Part shown: positions 18,715 to 30,000 of the stretch, in pieces
Numbering within the stretch: the first letter of the stretch is position 1
Layout of the letters: each line of letters starts with the position of its first letter
From: Diphasiastrum complanatum
Taxonomy: Eukaryota; Streptophyta; Lycopodiopsida; Lycopodiales; Lycopodiaceae
Assembly (NCBI GenBank): GCA_029204225.1
Contig: CM055096.1
Location: 60,056,957-60,120,956, forward strand
Length of the DNA stretch: 64,000 bases
Reading direction: 5' to 3'
Program-made: the position numbers and the translations under genes
The notes under the pieces: generated by a model
Told to the model about the DNA's origin: nothing
Databases searched by the model: none
What the model saw: the letters and a program-made list of their open reading frames with translations, nothing else

Positions 18715-20279
18715 TCATTTTTCTGCATGAAGATTTGGATATACTCCTGATGCTATTGGTGTATCATTCAATGGTATAGAATCAGCAGGTACTGGATCTG
18801 CTATCGGTTCTTTCTGCTTCTGTGCTCTGGTGACCACCATCAAGGGTGCACTTGGTTTATTTTGAGCTGCTGGTCTTCGCTTGATTATTATCAAATTTAT
18901 AGGTGTTGTAGCTGGTGATGGCTTCGATCTTGCTGGACAGTCTTTATAGCAATGCCCATTATCATAGTCACGACAAAATGGTACAAATTTTTCTTGATTT
19001 GGACATTCTACAACTTTGTGATTTTCTCCACATGCAAAGCATCCAAGTGGTGCTCTGGTCCAATTTCTAGAGGCTTGTTGTTGAGCGGCAACATAAATAG
19101 CGTATTGTTCTGAAAATACTCCTGAAAGTCCACCTTCTTGATCAGTACCATAGTTCCATTGCTCAGCACTTATGAACGATTCTGGTTCCGTCAAATTGGT
19201 AGGAGGAGCGGAATGCTTGGTGGGGCAGGTAAGGCTAAACATTCCAAGTATCCAAGAGTAGATTGTTGCTATCTAGCTACTACATTTCCTCCATATTGTG
19301 GTTCTCAATATCCCATTTGGGCATACCATTGCTGAATTATCTGAGGGTTGAAGTTGCAGAAAGCAGTCTCATGATCAGGTGAATTACACAAATGGCATAC
19401 ACTGATTTCCATTCATTTTTTCAATTGAGGACACTCATTCACCATGTGATTTCCTGTACAAATAGAACACCAGACCCTTTTCCTAGTAGGAAAAGTCTTT
19501 GCAAACTTTGCAGGTTCCTTGTTCGCTTGTTCGTGGAAATTTTCCAATGCTTTGATCTTCTCATCAAATTGCGACAGCAACTTTCCCATTTGTTTCTGCT
19601 GGTTCTTTCCAAGTTTCTCGAACTCGTTGAGCATCATTTCTGCAGTAGCGTTGGCATTCGTTGATGCAATCGTGGTGGATTTCGTAGTAGTATGCCCTAC
19701 TGTATAGGACAACATACTGATATTCGGCTCATCATCTGAATCTTCATCCTCCTCCCGTGTTGCATCGTCCATAGCATTTTTCAAGAGTGCATACTCATTA
19801 TGGCGTTTCAGTTCACGTTTGATCCATTTAGATAGACCTGACAAAAACCACATAATCATGGAATTTTTGTTTATCAGCTCAGGTTCGTACTCATATCTGA
19901 GGCATTTCACCCGCTTAATGTAATCTCAAACCATTTCTCGCTTTTCCATTTTAATTTTACTTAGAAGTAAGAAAGGGTCTTCCATAAACTTTCATGGTTT
20001 GAACCATGTGTTAAGGGCTCGTTTAACAACCTCTCAATCTGTACACTCAGTTTCATCTTGATTATAGTACCAATCTTGTGCTGCGCCTATTAAGGCCATA
20101 GGAAACAACTTAAGTTTATCTTGAGGATAAATCTCGCCATAGACTTCACAGGATTCAACATAGATCTGAAGAAATCTAAGTGGATTTGTTAATCCATGAT
20201 ATTTGGGTAGATCCAAATGTGGTGCTCTTCTAACAATAATTCGATTGACTTCCTGTGGAGCAGCTCTAGGGACAGCCAT
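18715..20279 (-). pseudogene. Gypsy-2 gag with zinc knuckles
   Basis: From 20279 leftward: an N-terminal part with LDLPKYHGLTNPLRFLQIY and A-Q-D-W-Y (retrotransposon gag core), then 19910-19413 with WFLSGLSKWIKREL, an acidic patch and CSICTGNHMVNEC. The third part, 19242-18715, has CFACGENHKVVEC and a second Cys/His cluster, then a Pro/Lys-rich tail. It would form the particle and bind RNA. Several stops between the parts (around 20033, 19920 and 19412) show decay. Confidence 0.75.
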
Positions 20280-20509
20280 CTTTACAAATTTAGATCAAGC
20301 AGACAATGAGATTGGATCTAGATTTTTCAATCGAAAAATATCTCAGATTAGATCTGCTAGATCTATTCCACTTTCCAAAAATCTGATTCTATATTGTGAA
20401 AAAGATTTCAAAATTCAATCCATCGATACTTCTCAAAAATGAAAAAAAATTCAGAATCCAATTCAGAATATATTAGATTTGCCAGATTTTGATAGAGACT
20501 TGATCTGGA

Positions 20510-21190
20510 AAATCAGGACCTAAAAATAGGACTGACGAAGGTTCACTAGGCGAAGATTGGCTCGGCAAAGGTTCAACAATGTTATTTCTAAAAAAAAAAA
20601 AAACTCTCTAGTCAATTTTTCTAACAATTTCTTGGAAAATAACCTTCGCTGACCTCTCAGATGAAAGATCTGACACAGATAAAACTATGGAAAACCGGAC
20701 GAAGGTTTTTGATACAAGAAAATATAGTTTCTATAGTTTGGCGAGGGTAAAAATCAAGATTATCTATGATCTAAACAAGAAGAATCTTCCTCGAACTCAA
20801 AAAATAGTATTTTACTATAAATAGAATGTTCTGGAAACTCGGCGAAGGTTCTGGCGAAGGATCAAGAGTAATACTGATATTTTTGCAAAAAAACGGCTTT
20901 TTTGGCAAAAATATGGCAATATGACAACTGATTTTCTAAAAACCCTTCTGTTTTTGGTATTATTCTTTGCCAACCTGACAGTTAATAGATCTAAATCACA
21001 CCTATCACAGTGAATCAGGCAAAGGTTCTTTTTTTTGTATTTTTAGAGTTTTCGTGATTTTTTGGTGTTTTTTTGCGATTTTTCTAATGTTTTTGAAAAT
21101 CTGCTAGGAATTAATCTTCGCCCTTCAAACTGAAGGCTTTGTGAACAAAACAAAAGGTATCTGCAACTCGGCGAAGGTTTCCTAAAAGAG
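20510..21190. repeat. Gypsy-2 leader with dispersed GGCGAAGGTT motifs
   Basis: This stretch lies between gag and the PBS and is non-coding. The motif GGCGAAGGTTC, with variants such as GACGAAGGTT, GGCAAAGGTTC and AACCTTCGC, appears about eight times in both orientations with irregular spacing of roughly 20-180 bp. The same motif recurs at 15240-15560. Its role is unknown. Confidence 0.6.
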
Positions 21191-21484
21191 GGCAAAAAGT
21201 TATAAGCTCTGATGACACTTTTTGACTCCTTTTGACCAAAATCTGGCAGATTTGACCGAGTTGTTTTTTCTGATATCTCAGATCCAAATGGATCTTAAGA
21301 TTCGTGATCTGAATAGCTTTTCTTGTTTAATAATCAAATTAGATTTCAAACAAGAAAATCCACTCAGCAAAATCAATCCCAAACTAACTCTAATGCAGAA
21401 CTAACACTATTCATGCCACGACAAGATGCCTAATGCAAGCTAACCATCCAACAAACATGCTGCAAACTGGAAAATTGGCGTAGC

Positions 21485-21502
21485 TCCCTAGCAATAGCGC
21501 CA
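21485..21502 (-). other. Gypsy-2 primer-binding site, tRNA-Asp-like
   Basis: On the minus strand the bases after the LTR end (ACTACA, then AATTT) read TGGCGCTATTGCTAGGGA. This resembles the complement of the 3' end of plant tRNA-Asp (TGGCGCCGTTGCCGGGGA) with a few differences. It supports the minus orientation of the element and the LTR end at 21507. Confidence 0.6.
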
Positions 21503-21506
21503 AAAT

Positions 21507-22000
21507 TGTAGTGGGTTTCTTTCCTGGCCTAGCCTCAAACCATGATCTAGTCAATCTAGCATCAAAGAGATGAAGCTAGTTGTGACGCGTAGGTTCATTC
21601 CCATGAGAGCGATAGTATAGTTCAGATTTCAACATGACTGGAGGATTCACATCTAACTCTAACACCCATTATCCCTACGATCCATTAACACTACATCCAT
21701 TAACACTACGCATCCACAACAAAGATAGCTTACTCTTTCTCTCTCTCTCTCCCTTTCTCTGTCATAAAAAGTATAATAACATGCAATCCCAATAACAATC
21801 AGATCCAACAATTAGCAAATCCAAAGAAAGCATGAGAGATGGAGAAAAAGTGATAGAGAGCAAGGACATTCATCAATCATTTCTGAAGAAAACCAATCTG
21901 CTTTATTGAAATGAGGAAATGAACATGAGGAGCAACTCAAGTTGGTCCCTTTTTATAGTAGAGAGGAGGACCCTGGCCTCTGAATCTTATTGGTCCATTT
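21507..22000 (-). repeat. 5' LTR of Gypsy-2 (right), truncated
   Basis: It starts TGTAGTGGGTTTC as at 13410 and shares the TCTCTCTCT pyrimidine stretch, AATAACATGCAATCCCAATA and the GAGGACCCTGGCCTCTGAAT region with the left LTR. It carries about 0.2 kb more than the left copy near its start. It stops at 22000, where a new LTR begins with TGTTAAAATC. Confidence 0.7.
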
Positions 22001-22466
22001 TGTTAAAATCATATTAGGATCTAGTGCTATATGCAAATCACATGAGTCAATCACCATAGACACTTCTCACAAGCTCTCAAAGATGGTACAACAAAAGCTA
22101 AGTCTATTATAAAGAAACACTGTACATATAACAAAGCCCCAAACTACATGGGCTCAACAGGTGTCACTAAACTGGCCTACCACCTGCCAAACTAGAGTCA
22201 GGCCCAATATGGCCACATATACTGACAAACCCAGGACATGCCCCTGAGTATAGCATAATGAACTCAAAATCACTATACAGGCTAATTTCTTCCTACGTGT
22301 GGCTACTCAACTAACCCAAGTAGCCATCTACGGGATCAGTGCCCGATCAATATATCCTAACGGGTCACGTCCCGAACACAACTAAATACATCAAATCTAA
22401 TCAACTTTACAATATCACATTTAGAGCTTACATAAAATGTATATCAGATTAACTCTGATTTCTAAC
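22001..22466 (-). repeat. 3' LTR of a minus-strand Copia-like element ('element D')
   Basis: It begins TGTTAAAATC exactly where the Gypsy-2 LTR breaks off. On the minus strand, a purine run AAGGGAGAG is followed by TTAGAAATC, the usual Copia polypurine-tract/LTR junction (GGGAGTGTTAG) with one change. The ends therefore mirror each other (TGTTA-AAATC / GATTTCTAAC). No second LTR was found to the right, so the element is incomplete or its 5' LTR has decayed. Confidence 0.55.
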
Positions 22467-23685
22467 TCTCCCTTAAGCTCAAATGTGATAAGAGTGAAAA
22501 ACAATAATTTGTAGCAATGTCTGGAGTGTCCAAAAGATGTTATGCATGTCCATGCTACCATGTACTTGACTCACACTCAAGCACACCAACAAACTACCAG
22601 GTTTGACTCACAAAGTATCATGCAAACACAATGCTCATACAGGACTCTCGACTAGCTGACTCGTCCCCAATCCGACTTGAACACAAGCGGACCACATGAG
22701 CGACATGGCTCAAACTGAGGAAATCCCACTGCCACCATGAGACTGACATCCCCCATCTAGCTAGGTTGACATCCTATCAGACACTTACAAGCACAGATCT
22801 GTAAAGCTGACATAAATGAGCAACTGAGGCTCAAGCTGAGGAAATCTTACTGCCACCATAAGATTGCACCCTCACTAGATAGACAGCTAGTAGACAATGA
22901 CAAGTCAATGAGCATAAATGACTACTTTGTTTCATTGTAGCAAATGCACAACCACATACAACTCCGACTCAGATCTAGACTCCCGTGTCAAGTCAAGATG
23001 CAAGTGCACACACACTCATGCAAACCAACACGAATGATAAAGCGTCAAATACATGACCAAGAACTGCCCATAAGTGGTATCATGTCATACCAACACCTGT
23101 GCCACCTGTAGATCCGCTGACACCACTGGTCATCAAATCAGGTCTCCAACCATGGCCCGCACCTGTAACCAGGATGCCCTCACGTCCAAGCATATCCAAC
23201 TGTCCAACAAGTCCTGAAAGCTGGTCCCCATCCATTCCCCATGCTCTAAGCACAAGAGTCTACCAAGGACTCAATGAATGAATGTACACAAACCTCACCA
23301 TAGGCTATACTTGAGTAGCTTGCCCATCTCCCAGAGATACTGATGATGATTTGCCTCTCCTACATCTCATGTAGGCTCAACTTCCCATGCTTGATGCTGC
23401 CAATTCTATTTGACTAGTCTATAGGCCCAAGCCAAAGCAAATGTAAACTAGATCCACTATCGTGATGAACAGCTCACCCACGATCCATAACATATCAGGT
23501 AAGATAGCTCCAGAACCCTGTACTCTGTACCATTTGATCACTAAGTATCCATTACCCACTGATAGCTCCCCAAGAATCTGTCCACCTGTAGTGCAACTAG
23601 ACTCCAACTGGATCTAACCAAAACTGCATCCTGCTTACCAAATGATGATGGATAGAAACAACATGTGATGGCAACCTGGAGATAA
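22467..23685. other. element D internal sequence, non-coding
   Basis: No pol or gag motif was seen in any frame. A segment around 22707-22760 (GCTCAAACTGAGGAAATC.. then TGCCACCATGAGA) is repeated imperfectly at 22827-22875. The segment is interrupted by the family B insertion at 23691 and continues at 34999. It may be the body of a large non-autonomous LTR element. Confidence 0.4.
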
Positions 23686-23690
23686 CTGTG

Positions 23691-24343
23691 TGTGAAGGAT
23701 TTCAGATCATTCAAGATCCAATCCATGTCCCTGATCTTCGGTTACAATAAGGAGCAAACCAACAATCCTGTCAATGTAGAAAAATCAGCATCTACATACA
23801 AAATGAGATGTAAATTCTAAGAGATACTGATCAAACATGAACCAAAATATAAAATATGTTTTCTGTCCATACAATTACAGTACCCTACTGTATTTCACAT
23901 GTGTGGAACCGAAAATAGCAAAATATGAGCATTCTACACACAAGATTGCAAGATATCGCCAAGATAGTGCACCAATGAGTAGTAGAACCCAAAGAGAACC
24001 ATGTATAATGATGAAATGAGAGAGAGAAGAGAGAAGATGTGTCTCTCCATGAGTCACATCCTTTTATAGAGTTTCCAAACCCTATTTGGCCACTTGGCTT
24101 TCCCTCCAAAATGTAAACCCTACTATTTTTGTGTCTAGATTCAATGTACCCAAAGTTCAAATTTGAATCTCTCTCAAACTCGACTACCAACTTTCCCACA
24201 CTTTCAAAAAGTGTTTATTGAATGTATTTTAAACTAATATAACTTCAAAAAGTTTATCTCTAAGTCTAAAATGAGTTTGGCCTCTTATTGACAATTTACC
24301 AAAATATGACTAAACTAGTCTAAACTAGTTGAAATCTCTCACA
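23691..24343 (-). repeat. B1 3' LTR (left)
   Basis: A 653-bp LTR, TGTGAAGGAT to TCTCACA. It contains TTCACATGTGTGGAA at 23894-23908, a near-palindrome shared by the other LTRs here, and on the minus strand a TATA box (CTATAAAAG, about 24061-24070). Confidence 0.9.
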
Positions 24344-26386
24344 CTCCCTCTTCAACTAGTTTTGGCATAGTTTTGACAATAGAACTTTGATCCAACTTTA
24401 GAATGATCTCCATCCTAATTATAGATCTCCTTTCTAAGGTTCTAAAGTATCTTTCATAATTGATATAGACAATAGTATCCAAATTGGATGCTTCACTATT
24501 TCTTACATCAATTTTACACATCAAGATATAACTAGAACATGAAGAACCAAATAGAATGTCAATGAAATGATTCCTCCATGCTTCAAACTTTTAACTCTTT
24601 GGAAAATTATAACAACCAAACAATAAATGTGAGTGATGACCATTTTCTTGTTTGTCTCCTCCAACTTTGTCCTTTCTTGATATGTCTCCACCATAAAACT
24701 CCATGAATGAGCCTCCATCTCCATCTTGCCACAAGAAACCATCAAACCTTGGAAATCCATGAGTAGGTGAGTACATCAATGATGCAAATAACCACATGAC
24801 TCCATAAACCAAGTAGGTTGCACTAGTCCATCTTCAAGATCTACTTGACATAAGAAAATGACCATGAATTCACCAAAAAATGACAATCTCCAAACATTGG
24901 CATCAAGTAACTCAAACTTGAGAACTTGATCATGGATGAGTGATATAATGAGCCTCGAATAGCTTCATTTCCATCAGCAAAACCAGCCAAGAATGCTAGT
25001 ACAACTCCAACAATAAGATATTGCAAGACAATGTAGCTAGTTTGTCTATATTTTGACAATTTGCACACATCCACATGAAATAGCTCAAACATGAGATAAA
25101 AAAAATAAAGTAAACTTGAACAACACATCCTTGCTGCTCCTTTGACCTTACTTGAGTCTTCACTAAGCTGCAAAAATAGATCCATAACATCTTTGCCAAT
25201 TACCTCTCCTTTGAGCTCTTGACTAGCTCCAAATTGCCAACTTCCTTTTTGCGTTGTTGAAGTCCTTTGAGACCAACCTCTTGATCTTCCTCTTGACCAT
25301 CAAAATCATTTAACAAACTTGTTTTCCAGATCCATTACTTGCTTTTCTAGTATGAAAACCATGAGAACCAATATCCACTTTCATAGCATCATCTACACAA
25401 GAAAATTCTCCAAAACATGTGAGTAAAGCAAAGTGCGTCACTTCCACTTGCTTACCTTTCTCTTGAACATCAAATATATCAAAGATATGAATTTCTTCAG
25501 ACCTGAACCTCTGGAAATACTCCCTCTCAAACATATAATCTAGATCCAACAAGATCTCATCAATGCTTGATCTCGATCTTCGATAAAGGTTAGTGGAAAC
25601 AATGTCACCATCATAAATCAAAAGATAGATTCCAAACTTTCCATCCAACATGAAGTAGAGTGGGTGAAGATGAGTATCAAACCTAATAAATCCAGCCTTT
25701 TTGAGTCCATAACAAACCTCAATAAGCTCACCAATGAGATCTTCCTTGCCTTGAAGAAATTGCGTCTCGATTTGCTCCATGTAGTCTTCTCCAGCCAACC
25801 TTTTGCCATCTTGATCATGAGTGATCAATTCACAATCATAGAATCCTTTGAGTTGATGAAGAGATGTGAGATCCATGCCTTGGATCTTCCCAAGAACCAA
25901 TCTTCCATTGCTCTTTCCTTCATAAGACTCCCTCTTAATGATTGCATCATAAGAAGTAGAAACCTCAAAAACATTAGAAGCCATGATTAGTATCTTCAAC
26001 ATAAGGATGATTGAAGTACTCTCTTTTTTCAAATAGGAACTTCTACTCAATGTTTTAGGTAATGAATCATATGATAATGATTCTTCCTCACTATCATTCA
26101 CAATGACATCATTCAAAGTACATCCTACTTTGAACTCTTCACATACTTCTCTTCTTCTTGACTTGTGACTATCTCCCTCACCAAGTCTCTTGATAGAACC
26201 ATTTGATCTACTCTCTTTATGAAGACATGTGACTCCACTTGCTGCAAAAATGACTTTCTTGGACTCATCACAAAAGAATGTATAAGAACCATCTCCTTCA
26301 TGAATTCACCTAGCAGCATCTTTTTCCATATGATCAAAGAAATCATTAACAATATTTTCCAAGGAAGAACCTTCACCTCCATTGAT
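24344..26386 (-). CDS. B1 passenger coding region replacing Copia pol, unknown product
   Basis: A long minus-strand region with coding character runs leftward from the family A insertion point. Its largest open part is 268 codons (26116-25310), and the same frame stays open upstream to about 26317 through FFCDESKKVIFAAS. A stop in that frame near 26317 and a frameshift near 25313 break it. The part at 25185-24841 has two hydrophobic segments (LLYFFYLMFEL and LIVGVVLAFLAGFA) that could be membrane-spanning. The very end reads KLVEEGV before the stop, the C-terminus of the family A polyprotein. It matches no integrase, RT, RNase H or other family I know. The second family B copy (51071-52150) carries the same sequence. 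Confidence 0.6.
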
Positions 26387-26391
26387 GAAGT
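26387..26391. repeat. target-site duplication of family A, left
   Basis: GAAGT stands directly before the left LTR (TGTGAAAAAC) and again directly after the right LTR at 32253-32257, as expected for Copia integration. Confidence 0.9.
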
Positions 26392-27044
26392 TGTGAAAAA
26401 CTCAGATCCAAAAGATGCTAAAGTTTCATAAAGATCTTGGCCATGGAAGTTATGCACATCTAGATTGAAAAAATGATAGAAATTGTGATGTTAAGCATAC
26501 TAAACATCAACTAAACATCAAAATCTGATCATAAGCTTCCACAAACAGAAACTTGCTGTCCCTGTCCGTACTTCAGAGCCTACAACCTGCATTTCACACG
26601 TGTGAAGCCATAGCAACAAAGAAATCACAATTCTAGTGGCTAGAATGCAAGATATGAACAAAAAAGTGAGAGAGAAGAAGATGGATCTTCAAAGAGCATA
26701 ACATTCATTCAATAGAATGAAAATGAGATGTGTACATACTCGTGGAGATGGCTATTTATAGCAGCCATAGTGCCTCTTGGCCACTTGTCTTATGATAGGC
26801 TAAAATTGGGGTCCAATAGGATTCACCCATATACCTAGAAATTTGGTCAAATAGGAATGCACCAAATTATGAGCCAATAGAAGAGCTCCACACTCGACCT
26901 CCTCTAATTAATGTGACCTCAAAAGTAGTGTACACATACTTTGGGCCTCTACATACATGTATGAACCTATCTCTAACTTTTATTTGGCCATAGGCCTACA
27001 AAATCTCAAGTTAGGAAAATACTACTAGTTGACAATTTTTCACA
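26392..27044 (-). repeat. family A 3' LTR (left)
   Basis: It runs from TGTGAAAAAC to TTTTTCACA, with 8-9 bp terminal inverted ends. It carries the perfect 14-bp palindrome TTCACACGTGTGAA (26593-26606) and a minus-strand TATA box TATAAATAG (26752-26760). Confidence 0.95.
26752..26760 (-). promoter_or_regulatory. TATA box in family A LTR
   Basis: The minus strand reads TATAAATAG. The same box is at 31960-31968 in the right (5') LTR, where it would drive genomic RNA synthesis, placing the start roughly 30 bp to the left. Inferred from motif and position. Confidence 0.55.
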
Positions 27045-30000
27045 CTCCCTCTTCAACTAGTTTTAGCATAGATTTAGAAAGTACACCAAGACTTGTTCTA
27101 TGCTTGAAAAATAAGTCCTTTCCCAATGCTTTGGTAAAGATATCAGCCACACATTCCTTTGATGGGACATGTTCAAGCTTGATCTCTTTTGCCAACACTT
27201 GTTCTCTCACAAAATGGTAAGCCACCTCGATATGTTTGCTCCTTGCATGGAAAACCGGATTGCTTGCTAGACTTTGGGCTGAAAGGTTGTCACAAAAGAT
27301 GATTGGACTCTCTGAAAAATCCAGCAAATGAAGCTCCATAATCATCCTCTTGATCCACACCATCTCCTTTGTGCATGATGTCAAAGCTTTGTACTCGGCC
27401 TCACTAGAAGAAAGTGATATAGTTGCTTGTTTCTTCGACATCCATGAGATAGCTCCATCACCTATGAAAATAGCATGTGCATTTATGGATTTTCTATCCA
27501 TAAGGTCTCCTGCAAAATCTGAATCTGAAAAACCAAATAAGTTAGGTGATGAGCCTCTATAAACAATGCCAAAATCTTTTGTTCCCGAGATGTATCTCAA
27601 GATCCTCTTTCCTAGTTTCCAATGTTCTATGCTAGGATCTTGCATGAATTGGCTTAATCTACCAACACAATAAGATAAATCAGGTCTTGTGATGGTTAGA
27701 TATATAAGAGAACCTATTAGCTTCCTATAGAGAGTAATGTCCTCGAAGGATCTTTCATTACCTCTTATAGTTAGCTTTACATGTGATTCCATAGGTGTAT
27801 CAATAGGATTTGCATCTACCATATGAAATCTATTGAGAATAGAAATAGCATACTTCTCTTGTGAAATAAAAGTGATTTGAGAAGTTCTAATTACTTCTAT
27901 TCCTAAGATATAGCTCAAAAGACCAAGATCATGCACTTCAAATTCCTTTTTTAGTGCTTTCTTGATATCTTCTATATCTTCCTTGTTCCCTCCACTTAAA
28001 ATAATGTCATCCACATAAATTAGAAGGATTGTAACATCATTAGCACTAATTCTAAAGTAAAGTGAATGATCATACTCACTCATAGTGAAGTTTTGAGAAA
28101 GTAGAAAAGAGTTAAGCCTAGCATACCAACTCCTTGGTGCTTGCTTAAGACCATACAAACTTTTTTGTAGAAAACACACATGATTAGGCTTGCTATGAGA
28201 AACATAGCTCTCGGGTTGCTCCATGTAGACTTCCTCTTCAAGATCACCATTCAAGAAAGCATTAGAAATGTCTAATTGCCAAAGATCCCATCCATAAAGA
28301 GTTGCAAGGGAAATGATTACTCTTATGCTCACCATCTTTGCCACGGGTGCAAAGGTTTCCTCATAGTCAATGCCATGCTCTTGAGCATAACCTTTAGCCA
28401 CCAACCTTGCCTTCAACTTGTTGATAGATCCATCTTGATTTGTCTTTACCTTGAAGATCCATTTGCATCCAATTGCACTTTTGCCCTTTGGAAGCTCCAC
28501 CAATCTCCATGTGTTGTTCTTCATAAGTGCTTCAAACTCAAGATCCATTGCTTGGATCCATTCCTCTTTTTGCCTTGCTTCATCTACACATGAAGGTACA
28601 TCAAAAGAAGTTAGGAAAGCATAGTTGGATCCATCCACCACTTGCTTACCTTTGCCATCATAAGTGAGCCTTGAGGGTTTCACTTTATGCCTTGGAGTTC
28701 TCCTTGGAATTTGACTTGAAGAGGCTTCTTCATCATCCACATCCAATGTGTCATCAACTCCATTGTCATCAAGCACATTAGTTGCAACAACACCATCATC
28801 ACTTGAAACAACTTTTGGAATGTTACTTTCATCAAAAATGACATCCCTACTTGTGAACACTTTCTTGATTGAAGGAACATAAATCCTATATGCTTTGCTT
28901 ACTTCACTATAACCAACAAAAATGCCCTTTCTTGAAGATGGATCCTCCTTAGTTCTATCATCAAGAGTAATGTTGAAGTAGCAAATGCATCCAAAAGTTC
29001 TTAGAAACTTGACATTAGGCTTCATACCAAACAAAGCTTCAAAAGGGGTTTTTCCTTCCAATACAACACTTGGCCATCTATTGCATAGGAAATTTGCACA
29101 CAACAAAGCATCACTCCAAAAAGGTTTAGGAAGATTAGCATTCAATCTCATTGCCTTTGCACTCTCACACAAGGTTCTATTCTTCCTCTCGGCCACTCCA
29201 TTTTGTTGTGGTGTTCTTGGACATGTGTACTCCCTCTTGATCCCATGCTCATCGCAAAAGGCTTTGAATTTGTTAGAAATGTATTCACCACCATTGTCGC
29301 TCCTCAAGCATTTGATTTTGGTTGTAAATTGAGTCTCAATAGCAACTTTGAACTTGACAAACACATCAAACACCTCATCCTTGCTCTTTAGTAGATAAAC
29401 CCAACAAAATCTACTAAAATCATCAATGAAAGTTACATACATCTTAGCACCTCCATTGCTAATTGTAGTAACACCATGAATATCCGAATGCAAGAGAGAA
29501 AAAGGCATCTTAGATCTAGATATAGATCTAGTATATGGCAATCTATGTGATTTAGACAAAGCACATTCTTCACAAACATGATTCAAGCAAGTAAGAGACT
29601 TGGGAAGTCCCCTTACTACCTCCTTTTTGGCTATTACCTCCAAGGCCTTGTAGTTGAGATGTCCCATCCTTTTATGCCATACCTCTTGAATTGACATTTG
29701 TTCATTTGCCATGCATCCAACTTGGTTAGCAACAACACATGCATCAAGCTTGAACAATTTCCCTTGCCTTTTCCCTTTTGCAATGATACTACACCCCTTT
29801 TTGATCAAGCAAGCATCACCATCAAACTCAACTTTGAATCCTTTGTCAAGCATTTGGCTTACACTAAGTAAGTTCTTGGTAATGGATGGAATGAGCAAAA
29901 CATCTTTCAATTCTATATTCCTATTTGTAGAAAGTGAAATAGGAATTGTGCCAATCCCCTTGATTGCACACTCACCATCATTTGCGGTATAGATTACCTT

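Larger units (their letters stand above)
13410..22000 (-). mobile_element. Gypsy element 'Gypsy-2', minus strand, pol largely lost
   Basis: Related blocks that both start TGTAGTGGGTTTCTTTCCTGG stand at 13410 and 21507. Between them, in minus-strand order, are a PBS, a long leader, gag, a zinc-knuckle region, retropepsin, then only the last 46 residues of integrase, a non-coding stretch, a third ORF and the 3' LTR. The pol centre is missing, and 5' Copia sequence on the other strand occupies that place (about 15910-18045). The right LTR is cut at 22000 by another LTR starting at 22001. The host sequence on the left is the Copia fragment at 11930-13409. Confidence 0.7.

Noticed and set aside
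15240-21190. Possible CRISPR-like or satellite array of GGCGAAGGTTC
   Set aside because: Spacing is irregular, orientation is mixed, copies vary, and the context is a plant retrotransposon.
23885-24199. 104-codon frame in the B1 LTR, with a similar 121-codon one at 34492-34857
   Set aside because: The two are LTR copies of each other, so similarity does not indicate a gene; the LTR promoter region explains the sequence.
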